From Rubrivivax sp. (lineage in GTDB: Bacteria; Pseudomonadota; Gammaproteobacteria; Burkholderiales; Burkholderiaceae_C): a DNA stretch of 64,000 nt. The notes below the pieces were generated by a model. It made no database searches, was not told where the DNA came from, and saw nothing but the letters and a program-made list of their open reading frames with translations. The stretch spans positions 1 through 64,000 of the forward strand of contig JAEUPB010000028.1 in NCBI GenBank assembly GCA_016789955.1, written 5' to 3'. Made by a program: the position numbers and the translations under genes. Numbering within the stretch: the stretch's first letter is position 1; each line of letters starts with the position of its first letter. Of this stretch, positions 24,544-33,300 are shown piece after piece.

Positions 24544-25473
24544 CTACACGCGATCGATGATCTTCTCGCCGAAGAGGCCCTGCGGCCGGACGAGCAGGAA
24601 CAGCAAGGCCAGCACGTACGCGAACCAGATCTCGATGCCGCCGCCGAAGCTGGGGCCGATGTAGACCTCCGACAGCTTCTCGCCCACGCCGATGATCAGC
24701 CCGCCGATGATGGCGCCGGGCACGCTGGTCAGGCCGCCGAGGATCACCACCGGCAGCGCCTTCAGCGCCACCTGCGACAGCGAGAACTGCACGCCGAGCT
24801 TGCTGCCCCAGATGATGCCGGCCACGAGCGCCGCGAAGCCGGCGACGCTCCAGACGATGACCCAGATGCGCGACAGCGGGATGCCGATGCTCTGCGCGGC
24901 CTGGTGGTCGTCGGCCACCGCGCGCAGCGCGCGACCGGTGGCGGTGTACTGGAAGAACGCGGCCAGCAGCGCCACCAGCGAGGCGGCGATCAGCGCCGCG
25001 AACAGGTCTTCCTGGTTCAGCAACAGCCCGCCGTCGAACACCTTCTCGAACAGGAACATCGGCTCCTTGGGCATGCCGATGTCGATCTTGTAGATGTCGC
25101 TGCCGAAGATCGTCTGGCCGAAGCCGTCCATGAAGTAGGTGATGCCCAGCGTGGCCATCAGCAGCGTCACGCCCTCCTGGTTGACGAGGCGCCCGAGCAC
25201 CAGCCGCTCGATCAGCCAGGCCACCGCCACCATCACCACGAGCGCCAGCGCGAAGGCCAGCAGGTTGACGAGGAACTTGGCCTCCAGGCCCGTCCACTTC
25301 GGCAGCCACTCGGCGAAGCGCGCCATCGCCAGCGCGGCGAACAGCACCATCGCGCCCTGCGCGAAGTTGAACACGCCGCTGGCCTTGAAGATGAGCACGA
25401 AGCCCAGCGCCACCAGCGAGTACAGCATGCCCGTCATCAGGCCGCCGATCAGCGTTTCGAGGAAGGGTCCCAT
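24544..25473 (-). CDS. livH: Liv-type ABC transporter permease LivH
   Basis: 309-residue inner-membrane permease with about eight hydrophobic helices. Recognisable family elements are LIGGLMTGMLYSLVALGFVLIFKASGVFNFAQG at the N-terminus and GRALRAVADDHQAAQSIGI, the ATPase-contact loop. ATG 25473 is two bases from the livG stop and starts MGPFLETLIGG. Partner of LivM. Position between livG and livM in a tightly packed run supports a single transcript from the acyl-CoA ligase promoter. Confidence 0.93.
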   Translation of the reverse strand: MGPFLETLIGGLMTGMLYSLVALGFVLIFKASGVFNFAQGAMVLFAALAMARFAEWLPKWTGLEAKFLVNLLAFALALVVMVAVAWLIERLVLGRLVNQEGVTLLMATLGITYFMDGFGQTIFGSDIYKIDIGMPKEPMFLFEKVFDGGLLLNQEDLFAALIAASLVALLAAFFQYTATGRALRAVADDHQAAQSIGIPLSRIWVIVWSVAGFAALVAGIIWGSKLGVQFSLSQVALKALPVVILGGLTSVPGAIIGGLIIGVGEKLSEVYIGPSFGGGIEIWFAYVLALLFLLVRPQGLFGEKIIDRV

Positions 25474-25475
25474 GT

Positions 25476-26309
25476 TCAGTGACTCGTGCCCAGGTAGGCG
25501 CTGATGACCTCGGGATTGCTGCGCACCTCGTCGGGCGTGCCGTCGCCGATCTTCTTGCCGTAGTCGAGCACCACGACGCGGTCGGAGATGTCCATCACCA
25601 CGCCCATGTCGTGCTCGATCAACACGATGGTGGTGCCGAACTCGTCGTTCACGTCGAGGATGAAACGGCACATGTCCTGTTTCTCCTCGACGTTCATGCC
25701 GGCCATCGGCTCGTCGAGCAGCAGCACCTGCGGCTCCATCGCCAGCGCCCGTCCGAGGTCCACGCGCTTCTGCAGGCCGTAGGGCAGGCGCCCCACCGGC
25801 GTCTTGCGGAAGGCCTGGATCTCGAGGAAGTCGACGATGCGCTCGACGAACGCGCGGTGCTCGATCTCCTCGCGCGCCGCGGCGCCCCAGTGCAGCGCCT
25901 GCTGGAAGATGTTGGACTTCATGCGCAGGTTGCGGCCGGTCATGATGTTGTCCAGCACGCTCATGCCCTTGAACAGCGCGAGGTTCTGGAACGTGCGCGC
26001 CACGCCCATCTCGGCCACCTGGCGCGAGTTCATGTGGCTGAAGGTCTGGCCGCGGAACGTGATCGAGCCTTGCTGCGGCGTGTAGACCCCGTTGATGCAG
26101 TTGAGCATGCTGCTCTTGCCGGCACCGTTGGGGCCGATGATCGCCCGCACCTCGTGCTCACGCACGTCGAAGCTGATGTCGGTGAGCGCCTTCACGCCGC
26201 CGAACGCCAGCGAGATGTTCTGCACCTGCAGCACCACGTCGCCGATGCGGCGAGCGGCGGCAGGTTCCGCGGCGGCCGCCATCACGGCAGCGTCGGTCAC
26301 TGCGTTCAT
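25476..26309 (-). CDS. livG: Liv-type ABC transporter ATPase LivG
   Basis: 277-residue ATPase. Walker A GPNGAGKSS, signature region LPYGLQKRVDLGRALA and Walker B VLLLDEPMAGMN are present. The signature is PYGLQKR instead of SGGQQ, as often seen in the LivG branch linked to organic-acid uptake. An Ala-rich N-terminus (residues 2-22) precedes the domain. ATG 26309 overlaps the stop of the acyl-CoA ligase at 26306 by four bases, so ligase and ATPase are translationally coupled, strong evidence that import and CoA activation form one pathway. Confidence 0.92.
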   Translation of the reverse strand: MNAVTDAAVMAAAAEPAAARRIGDVVLQVQNISLAFGGVKALTDISFDVREHEVRAIIGPNGAGKSSMLNCINGVYTPQQGSITFRGQTFSHMNSRQVAEMGVARTFQNLALFKGMSVLDNIMTGRNLRMKSNIFQQALHWGAAAREEIEHRAFVERIVDFLEIQAFRKTPVGRLPYGLQKRVDLGRALAMEPQVLLLDEPMAGMNVEEKQDMCRFILDVNDEFGTTIVLIEHDMGVVMDISDRVVVLDYGKKIGDGTPDEVRSNPEVISAYLGTSH

Positions 26310-28285
26310 GCGGCTTTCCTCAGCGCGGCCGGGAAGGTCTTCGCGTCGATGATCTTCAGCGTCGCCGACACCTTGCCGGTGCGGCCGTCCTCGAACTTCA
26401 CGGGCGTCTCGATGAACTGCTCGGGCTTGCCGCCGTACATGGCGTCGATCAGCACGCCGTACTTCTCGCCGATGTGGCCGCGCCGCACCTTGCGCGTGCG
26501 GGTCAGCTCGCCGTCGTCGGCATCGAGCTCCTTGTGCAGCACGAGGAAGCGGCTGATCTGGCTGCCGGCCAGCAGCGCGTCCTGCGCGAGGTCGGCGTTG
26601 ACCTTCTCCACGCACTCGCGCACCAGCTCCAGCACCTCGGGCTTGCTCGCCAGGTCGGTGTAGCCGGCGTACGGCAGGTTGCGCCGCTCGGCCCAGTTGC
26701 CCACCGCCTCGAAGTCGATGTTGACGAAGGCACAGACCTTCTCGCGCTTGTCGCCGAAGGCCACCGCCTCCTTGACGTGCGGGAAGAACTTCAGCTTGTT
26801 CTCCACGTACTTGGGCGCGAACATCGCGCCGTCGTTGGCGCCGCCGACGATGCGGCCCACGTCCTTGGCGCGGTCGATGATCTTCAGCTGCCCGCTGGCG
26901 TCGAGGAAGCCGGCGTCGCCGGTGTGGTACCAGCCGTCGGCGTCCAGCACCTCGGCGGTGGCGGCATCGTTCTTGTAGTAGCCCTTCAGCAGGCCGGGCG
27001 AGCGCACCAGGATCTCGCCGCTGTCCTGCAGCTTGATCTCCACGCCTTCGATGGGCACGCCGACGGTGTCGGCGCGCACCTCGTGGTCGGGCTGCAGGCA
27101 CACGAACACCGCGGTCTCGGTGGAGCCGTAGAGCTGCTTGAGGTTCACGCCGATCGAGCGGTAGAACGTGAACAGGTCGGGGCCGATCGCCTCGCCAGCC
27201 GTGTAGGCCAGGCGCACGCGCGAGAAGCCCAGCGTGTTGCGCAGCGGCCCGTAGACCAGCAGGTTGCCCAGTGCGTAGCGCCAGCGGTCGACGAGACTCA
27301 CCGCGCGGCCGTCCATCAGCGCCGGGCCGATGCGGCGCGCCAGCGCCATGAAGTGGTGGAACAGCCCGCGCTTGATGCGGCCGGCGTCCTCCATGCGGAT
27401 CATCACGCTGGTCAGCAGCCCCTCGAAGACCCGCGGCGGCGCGAAGTAGTAGGTGGGCCCGATCTCCTTCAGGTCGATCATCACGGTCGACGCCGACTCC
27501 GGGCAGTTCACCACGTAGCCGCAGGCCAGCCACTGCGCGTAGCTGAAGATGTTCTGGCCGATCCACGCCGGCGGCAGGTACGCGAGCACCTCCTCCTTCG
27601 CGGTGAGCTTGTCGAAGCGCGCGCCGGCCCCGGCGCGGTCGAGCAGCGTGCGGTGCGTGTGCACCACGCCCTTGGGGTTGCCGGTGGTGCCCGAGGTGAA
27701 GAACATCGCCGCCACGTCGTCAGGCGCGGCGCGGCCCAGCTCGGCGTCCCAGGCGCCGGCATGCGCGACGTCCCAGGCGGTGCCCGCGGCGATCAGCTCG
27801 TCGAGGCCCGAAAGCCCTGGCTCGGCGTACTTGCGCAGGCCGCGCGGGTCGTCGTACCAGATGCACGCGAGCTGCGGGCACTCCGAACGCAGCTCGATCA
27901 GCTTGTCGACCTGCTCCTGGTCCTCCACCACCGCGTAGCGCACCTCGGCGTTGTTGATCGGGAAGCGGTACTCGGCAGCGGCCGCGTCCTGGTACAGCGG
28001 CACGGGGATCGCCCCCAGCGACTGCGCCGCCAGCATCGCTGCGTAGAGGCGCGGGCGGTTCTCGCCGATCACCACCATGTGCTCGCCGCGCTGCACGCCG
28101 GCCTCGGCGAAACCGCAGGCCATGCGGCGCACCAGCGTGGCCAGCTCCTGCCAGGTCAGCGTCTGCCAGATGCCGTACACCTTCTCGCGCAACGCCGGTG
28201 CCTCGGGGCGCGACTTCGCGTGCTCCAGCATGAGGCGCGGAAACGTCGTCTGCACGGCTGCTCCAACGTGGGGAAGGAGCGACAT
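26306..28285 (-). CDS. Long-chain-type acyl-CoA ligase (AMP-forming)
   Basis: 659-residue adenylate-forming enzyme converting a carboxylate to its CoA thioester. Motifs in order: FFTSGTTGNPKGVVHTH (P-loop), YGSTETAVFVCLQPD, YHTGDAGFLDASGQLKIIDR and DVGRIVGGANDGAMFAPKYV. The size and C-terminal form match the FadD15/long-chain branch. ATG 28285 is used, following GGAAGGAGCGAC on that strand; an upstream in-frame start at 28327 would overlap the operator. First gene of the ligase/Liv operon, divergent from the Crp/Fnr gene and likely controlled through TTGTCG-N6-CGACAA. The acid could be long-chain, dicarboxylic or aromatic. Confidence 0.9.
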   Translation of the reverse strand: MSLLPHVGAAVQTTFPRLMLEHAKSRPEAPALREKVYGIWQTLTWQELATLVRRMACGFAEAGVQRGEHMVVIGENRPRLYAAMLAAQSLGAIPVPLYQDAAAAEYRFPINNAEVRYAVVEDQEQVDKLIELRSECPQLACIWYDDPRGLRKYAEPGLSGLDELIAAGTAWDVAHAGAWDAELGRAAPDDVAAMFFTSGTTGNPKGVVHTHRTLLDRAGAGARFDKLTAKEEVLAYLPPAWIGQNIFSYAQWLACGYVVNCPESASTVMIDLKEIGPTYYFAPPRVFEGLLTSVMIRMEDAGRIKRGLFHHFMALARRIGPALMDGRAVSLVDRWRYALGNLLVYGPLRNTLGFSRVRLAYTAGEAIGPDLFTFYRSIGVNLKQLYGSTETAVFVCLQPDHEVRADTVGVPIEGVEIKLQDSGEILVRSPGLLKGYYKNDAATAEVLDADGWYHTGDAGFLDASGQLKIIDRAKDVGRIVGGANDGAMFAPKYVENKLKFFPHVKEAVAFGDKREKVCAFVNIDFEAVGNWAERRNLPYAGYTDLASKPEVLELVRECVEKVNADLAQDALLAGSQISRFLVLHKELDADDGELTRTRKVRRGHIGEKYGVLIDAMYGGKPEQFIETPVKFEDGRTGKVSATLKIIDAKTFPAALRKAA

Positions 28286-28298
28286 CGTAGGCCCCACT

Positions 28299-28328
28299 TT
28301 GACGCCGAGTTGTCGCTGCGACGACAAT
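28299..28328. promoter_or_regulatory. Divergent promoter region with Crp/Fnr-like operator
   Basis: TTGTCG-CTGCGA-CGACAA (28310-28327) is a perfect 6-bp inverted repeat with a 6-base centre, the geometry of Crp/Fnr sites (TTGAT-N4-ATCAA relatives). On the plus strand TTGACG (28299-28304) and GACAAT (28323-28328), 18 bases apart, form a plausible promoter for the regulator gene, overlapping the palindrome. It lies between the regulator (start 28406) and the acyl-CoA ligase operon (start 28285). Confidence 0.6.
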
Positions 28329-28405
28329 TTCCGGGTCTTCCCGGAGGGGACATTCCCCGGGCGCGAACGCAGCCCCTTGTCAGCACGGCGTCAACGGACG
28401 AGCGC

Positions 28406-29149
28406 ATGCCCCAGCACGAAGCAGACCCCCTCGGACCCGCGGCCACCACGTTGCGACAGCGCGCGCGGCAGATGACGCGCAGCGACGAAGACCTGGTGCA
28501 CTGGCTGCCGGTGCTCAGCGTGGCGGAGCGCGCGCATGCGGTCTCGGTGATGCGCGTGGTGCAGGCATGGCCCGGCGAGTACGTGTGCAAGATCGGCCGC
28601 CCGGCCACGTACTGGTTCGGCGTGCTCGACGGGCTGCTCAAGATGAGCAACGACGGCACGCAGGGCCCGATCGTCACCTTCACCGGCGTGCCCTCGGGGG
28701 CCTGGTTCGGCGAAGGCACGCTGCTCAAGCGCGAGCCCTACCGCTACAACATCGAGCCGCTGCGGCCGACCGTGGTCTCGGGGCTGCCGATCGAGGACTT
28801 CCACTGGTTGCTCGAGCGCAGCATCCCGTTCAACCGCTACGTGATGAACCAGCTCAACGAACGGCTGGGCCAGTTCATCGCGGCGCGCGAGATCGATCGC
28901 CTCAACGACCCCGACACGCGCGTCGCGCGCAGCCTGGCCGCGCTGTTCCACCCGGTGCTGTACCCCGGCGTCGGCGAGTTGCTGCGCATCACGCAGCAGG
29001 AGCTGGGCTACCTCGTGGGCCTGTCGCGCCAGCGCGTGAACGAGGCGCTGCGCACGCTGCAGCGCGAAGGCGCGATCCGCATCGAGTACGGCGGCGTGCG
29101 CGTGCTCGACCGCGAGCGGCTGCGCACGTGGCAGGTGGCGCCGCAGTAG
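28406..29149 (+). CDS. Crp/Fnr-family transcriptional regulator
   Basis: 247-residue regulator. Residues about 35-150 form the cyclic-nucleotide-type beta-barrel (YVCKIGRPATYWFGVLDGLLKM). A dimerisation helix follows, then a winged helix-turn-helix near residues 190-235 (ITQQELGYLVGLSRQRVNEA). There is no cluster of N-terminal cysteines, so it is not an oxygen-sensing Fe-S FNR; the effector is unknown and may be an acyl-CoA. The gene diverges from the acyl-CoA ligase/Liv operon and probably controls both through the shared palindrome. ATG 28406 gives MPQHEADPLGPAATTL. Confidence 0.9.
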   Translation: MPQHEADPLGPAATTLRQRARQMTRSDEDLVHWLPVLSVAERAHAVSVMRVVQAWPGEYVCKIGRPATYWFGVLDGLLKMSNDGTQGPIVTFTGVPSGAWFGEGTLLKREPYRYNIEPLRPTVVSGLPIEDFHWLLERSIPFNRYVMNQLNERLGQFIAAREIDRLNDPDTRVARSLAALFHPVLYPGVGELLRITQQELGYLVGLSRQRVNEALRTLQREGAIRIEYGGVRVLDRERLRTWQVAPQ

Positions 29150-29165
29150 GCATCGTTGCCTTCAT

Positions 29166-29687
29166 TCAGTCGGCGAGCGCACGCACCATCAGACGCTCGT
29201 CGGCGTCGATCTGCGCGCGGGCCGCTTCCTCCGCGGTGGCGGACACGAAGCCCATGCGCTGCAGCAGGCTCAACGAGCGCAGGTTCGCCGACTTCAGCAC
29301 CGCGTGCAGCACGCGCACGCCGTGGCGCTGGTGCAGTTCGGCCGCCATCGCGTGCACCCCCTCGGTAGCGAGGCCCTGCCCCCACCATGCGCTCGCGAGC
29401 ACGTACGCCACGTCGGCCCGGCCGCCGGCATGCACGGTGGCCTGCACATAGCCGATGGCCGGGCCGTCGTGCAGCCGCAGCACCCAGTTGAGCCACAGCT
29501 CGAGCCCGTCCGGCGAACGGCGGCTCTCGAGCCGCGCGTAGCGTTCCCGCAGCCAGGCCACGGACGGCGGGGGGTCGTTCTCGTACGCGTAGATCGCCGG
29601 ATCGCCGAGCACCGCGTGCATCTCGTCGGCGTGCGCGGCGCATTGCGGCTCGAGGCGCAGCCGGGCCGTCAGCAGCACGTCGTTCAT
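29166..29687 (-). CDS. GNAT family N-acetyltransferase
   Basis: 173-residue RimJ/RimL-type acetyltransferase (Acetyltransf_3 branch). It starts LLTARLRLEPQCAAHADEMH, the usual opening of this branch, continues with the substrate-side strand AIGYVQATV and the acetyl-CoA-binding stretch ASAWWGQGLATEGVHAM. The late segment SANLRSLSLLQRMGFV is the conserved fourth-motif helix. Substrate (protein N-terminus, amine or antibiotic) unknown. It converges with the Crp/Fnr gene (16-base gap) and lies nine bases downstream of the Lrp-type gene, so may share its transcript. Confidence 0.9.
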   Translation of the reverse strand: MNDVLLTARLRLEPQCAAHADEMHAVLGDPAIYAYENDPPPSVAWLRERYARLESRRSPDGLELWLNWVLRLHDGPAIGYVQATVHAGGRADVAYVLASAWWGQGLATEGVHAMAAELHQRHGVRVLHAVLKSANLRSLSLLQRMGFVSATAEEAARAQIDADERLMVRALAD

Positions 29688-29696
29688 GAGGGCGGC

Positions 29697-30233
29697 CTAC
29701 GGCTGCAGATGCTGCAGCGGCAGTGCCCCGCCGGTCTTGACCTCGCCCAGCGAGAAGCTGGTGTGCAGGTCCTTGACATAGGGCAGGTTCAGCAGCACCT
29801 GGCGCGACCAGCGCGAGAACGCATCGAGGTCAGTGGCCACCACGTGCAGTTCGAAGGTGCCGGTGCCGCTGATGTAGTGGCAGGCCACCACCTCGGGCAG
29901 GTCGCGGACGCGCGCCTCCAGCGCCCGCGTGGCCTCGGCGTTGTGGCGGTCGGCGTCCACGCGCACGAAGGCCAGCACGCCCAGGCCGATGCGCCGGCGG
30001 TCGATCTCGGCGCGGTAGCCGGTGATGTAGTGCAGTTCCTCTAGCCGCTTGACGCGCCGCCACGTCGGCGCGGGCGACAGGCCGATGCGGCTGGCAAGCT
30101 CGGCGTTGGTGAGCCGTGCATCGGCCTGCAGCTCGGCGAGGATCGCGATGTCGTAGCGGTCGAGCGGAGGGCTTGCCGGCGGGGGCGGCTCGGGCGCCTT
30201 CGGCTTGACGGATTTCGGCTTCTTCAGCGCCAT
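29697..30233 (-). CDS. Lrp/AsnC-family transcriptional regulator
   Basis: 178-residue feast/famine regulator. After a Lys/Pro-rich tail (residues 1-26) comes the HTH (LDRYDIAILAELQADARLTN, then LASRIGLSPAPTWRRVKRLE). The alpha-beta RAM ligand-binding domain follows (FVRVDADRHNAEATRALEAR). ATG 30233 (MALKKPKS) is preferred to an upstream ATG at 30311, which would extend into the promoter. It diverges from the indolepyruvate ferredoxin oxidoreductase gene, a very common pairing in proteobacteria, so it likely controls that gene in response to an amino acid, probably aromatic. Confidence 0.93.
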   Translation of the reverse strand: MALKKPKSVKPKAPEPPPPASPPLDRYDIAILAELQADARLTNAELASRIGLSPAPTWRRVKRLEELHYITGYRAEIDRRRIGLGVLAFVRVDADRHNAEATRALEARVRDLPEVVACHYISGTGTFELHVVATDLDAFSRWSRQVLLNLPYVKDLHTSFSLGEVKTGGALPLQHLQP

Positions 30234-30250
30234 CGTTGCTCCAGGAGTCG

Positions 30251-30293
30251 CATTCGAGAATGAACGTTGCGCACAGCATGCCAAAGCAGGCAT
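30251..30293. promoter_or_regulatory. Two inverted repeats between lrp-type and ior genes
   Basis: CATTC-GA-GAATG (30251-30262) and ATGCC-AAAGCA-GGCAT (30278-30293) lie in the 127-base divergent region. Both have 5-bp perfect arms and the surrounding sequence is unusually AT-rich for this genome. They are candidate Lrp-family binding sites. A TACACT -10-like box (30325-30330) lies further on towards the oxidoreductase gene; its -35 is unclear. Confidence 0.4.
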
Positions 30294-30360
30294 CAAAAGA
30301 AAAGACTTCACGGCTTCGTTTGCCTACACTGCCCCGCTGTTCCGAAGGAGCACCGACGAG

Positions 30361-33300
30361 ATGAACGCGCCCCTGCCCGAGTCGATCCGCAAGGCCCTCG
30401 AGGCCGCCACGCTGGACGACAAGTACACGCTCGACAAGGGGCGTGCCTTCATGAGCGGCGTGCAGGCGCTGGTGCGGCTGCCGATGCTGCAGCGGCAGCG
30501 CGACGCGACTGCGGGGCTGAATACCGCCGGCTTCATCAGCGGATACCGCGGCAGCCCGCTGGGCGCCTACGACCAGGCGCTGTGGGCCGCCAAGAAGCAC
30601 CTGGCCGCGCAGCACATCGTGTTCCAGCCCGGCGTCAACGAGGAGCTGGGCGCCACCGCGGTGTGGGGCACCCAGCAGCTCGACCTCTATCCGCAGACGA
30701 AGAAGTACGACGGCGTCTTCGGCATCTGGTACGGCAAGGGCCCGGGCGTGGACCGCTGCTCCGACGTGTTCAAGCACGCCAACATGGCCGGCACCGCGAA
30801 GCACGGCGGCGTGATCGCCATCGCCGGCGACGACCATGTCGCCAAGAGCAGCACCGCGGCGCACCAGAGCGACCACATCTTCAAGGCCTGCGGGCTGCCG
30901 GTGTTCTTCCCCAGCGACGTGCAGGGCATCCTCGACATGGGGCTGCACGCCTTCGCGATGAGCCGCTTCTCCGGGGTGTGGAGCGGCATGAAGACGATCC
31001 AGGAGGTGGTGGAGTCGTCTTCATCGGTGGTCGTCGACCCGCAGCGCGTGAAGATCGTGCTGCCCGAGGACTTCGCGATGCCGCCGGGCGGGCTGCACAT
31101 CCGCTGGCCCGACGGGGCGCTGGAGCAGGAAGCGCGGCTGATGGACTACAAGTGGTACGCGGCGCTGGCCTACGTGCGCGCGAACCGCCTGAACCACAAC
31201 GTCATCGAGGGGCCGAACGACCGCTACGGGATCATCGCCAGCGGCAAGGCCTTCAACGACACCCGGCAGGCACTGGCCGACCTGGGCCTCACCGACGACG
31301 TCTGCCGCGGCCTGGGCGTGCGGCTGCACAAGGTCAACGTGGTGTGGCCGCTGGAGGCGACGATCACGCGCGAGTTTGCCACCGGCCTCTCGGAGATCCT
31401 GGTGGTCGAGGAGAAGCGCCAGGTCATCGAGTACCAGCTGAAGGAAGAGCTCTACAACTGGCGCTCCGACGTGCGCCCGCACGTGGTCGGCAAGTTCGAC
31501 GAACCCGAAGGCGAGGGTTCCGGCGGCGAATGGAGCATGCCCAACCCCAGCGAGAACTGGCTGCTGCGCGCCAAGGCCGACCTGACGCCGGCGATCATCG
31601 CCAAGGCCATCGCCAAGCGGCTGCGCAAGATGGGGCTGGCACCCGCCGGCAGCGACATCGCGGCGCGCATGGACGCGCGGCTGGCGATCATCGAGGCGCG
31701 CGAGCGCGAGCTGGCCGCGGCGAACTTCGAGACCGGCGACCGCATCCCGTGGTTCTGCTCGGGCTGCCCGCACAACACCAGCACCCGCGTGCCCGAGGGC
31801 TCGCGCGCGATGGCCGGCATCGGCTGCCACTTCATGTCGGTATGGATGGATCGCAGCACCAGCACCTTCACGCAGATGGGCGGCGAAGGCGTGCCGTGGG
31901 TGGGCCAGGCGCCGTTCACGAAGGACACCCACATCTTCGCCAACCTCGGCGACGGCACCTACTTCCACAGCGGGTTGCTGGCGGTGCGGCAGAGCATCGC
32001 CGCCGGCGTGAACATCACCTACAAGGTGCTCTACAACGACGCCGTCGCGATGACCGGCGGCCAGCAGGTCGGCGAACGGCCCGAAGGCCATTCGGTGCTG
32101 CAGATCCAGAAGAGCCTGCTCAGCGAAGGCGTGAGGAAGCTCGTCATCGTCACCGACCAGCCCGAGAAGTACGAGGGCGTCGCGCTCGAGGCCGGCGTCA
32201 CCGTGCACCACCGCGACGAGCTCGACCGCGTCCAGCGCGAGCTGCGCGAGATCGCCGGCACCACGGCGCTGATCTACGACCAGACCTGCGCCACGGAGAA
32301 GCGCCGCCGCCGCAAGCGCGGCAAGATGGTCGACCCCGACAAGCGTGTCGTCATCAACGAGCTGGTCTGCGAAGGCTGCGGCGACTGCGGCGTGCAGAGC
32401 AACTGCCTGTCGGTGGAGCCGGTGGAGACCGAGTTCGGCCGCAAGCGCCGCATCAACCAGAACACCTGCAACAAGGACTACTCCTGCGCCAAGGGCTTCT
32501 GCCCGAGCTTCGTCACGGTCGAAGGCGGGCAGCTGCGCAAGCCGAAGAAGGAAGCGCGCGCCGACGCGGGCGCGCTGCCGCCGCTGCCCGAGCCGGTGCT
32601 GCCGGTGGCCGAGCAGGCCTGGGGCGTGGTGGTGGCGGGCGTGGGCGGAACAGGCGTCATCACCATCGGCCAGCTGCTGGGCATGGCCGCGCACCTCGAA
32701 GGCAAGGGCGTGGTGACGCAGGACGCCGGTGGCCTGGCGCAGAAGGGCGGCGCCACCTGGAGCCACATCCAGATCGCCAACCGGCCCGAAGCGATCCACA
32801 CGACCAAGGTCGATATGGCCAAGGCCGACCTCGTGATCGCCTGCGACGCCATCGTGGCCGCGAGCCGCTACACGATGACGGTGATGCAGCAGGGCCGCAG
32901 CTTCGTGGCGCTGAACACCCACGGCACGCCGACGGCGGCGTTCGTCAAGAACACGCAATGGCAGTTCCCGGGCGACTCGTGCGAGGCGGCGATCGCGGCC
33001 AGCGTCGGTGCCGACCTCGTCGGCGCGTTCGATGCGGAGGAGGTGGCCGTGCAGCTGCTCGGCGACTCGATCTACACGAACCCGCTGATGATGGGCTACG
33101 CGTGGCAGCACGGGCGCATCCCGCTGAGCCTGGCGTCGATCCTGCGCGCCATCGAGCTGAACGGCGTGCAGGTCGACAACAACAAGGCCGCCTTCGAGTG
33201 GGGCCGGCGCTGTGCGCACGACCTCGCCGCGGTGCGGGCGCTGTTTGCCGCGCGCCAGGTGATCCAGTTCGTGAAGAAGCCGTCGCTCGACGAGGTCGTG

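Noticed and set aside
26474-28405. Plus-strand open frame running into the Crp/Fnr gene
   Set aside because: It is opposite the acyl-CoA ligase; the regulator's own start at 28406 gives the expected 247-residue protein.
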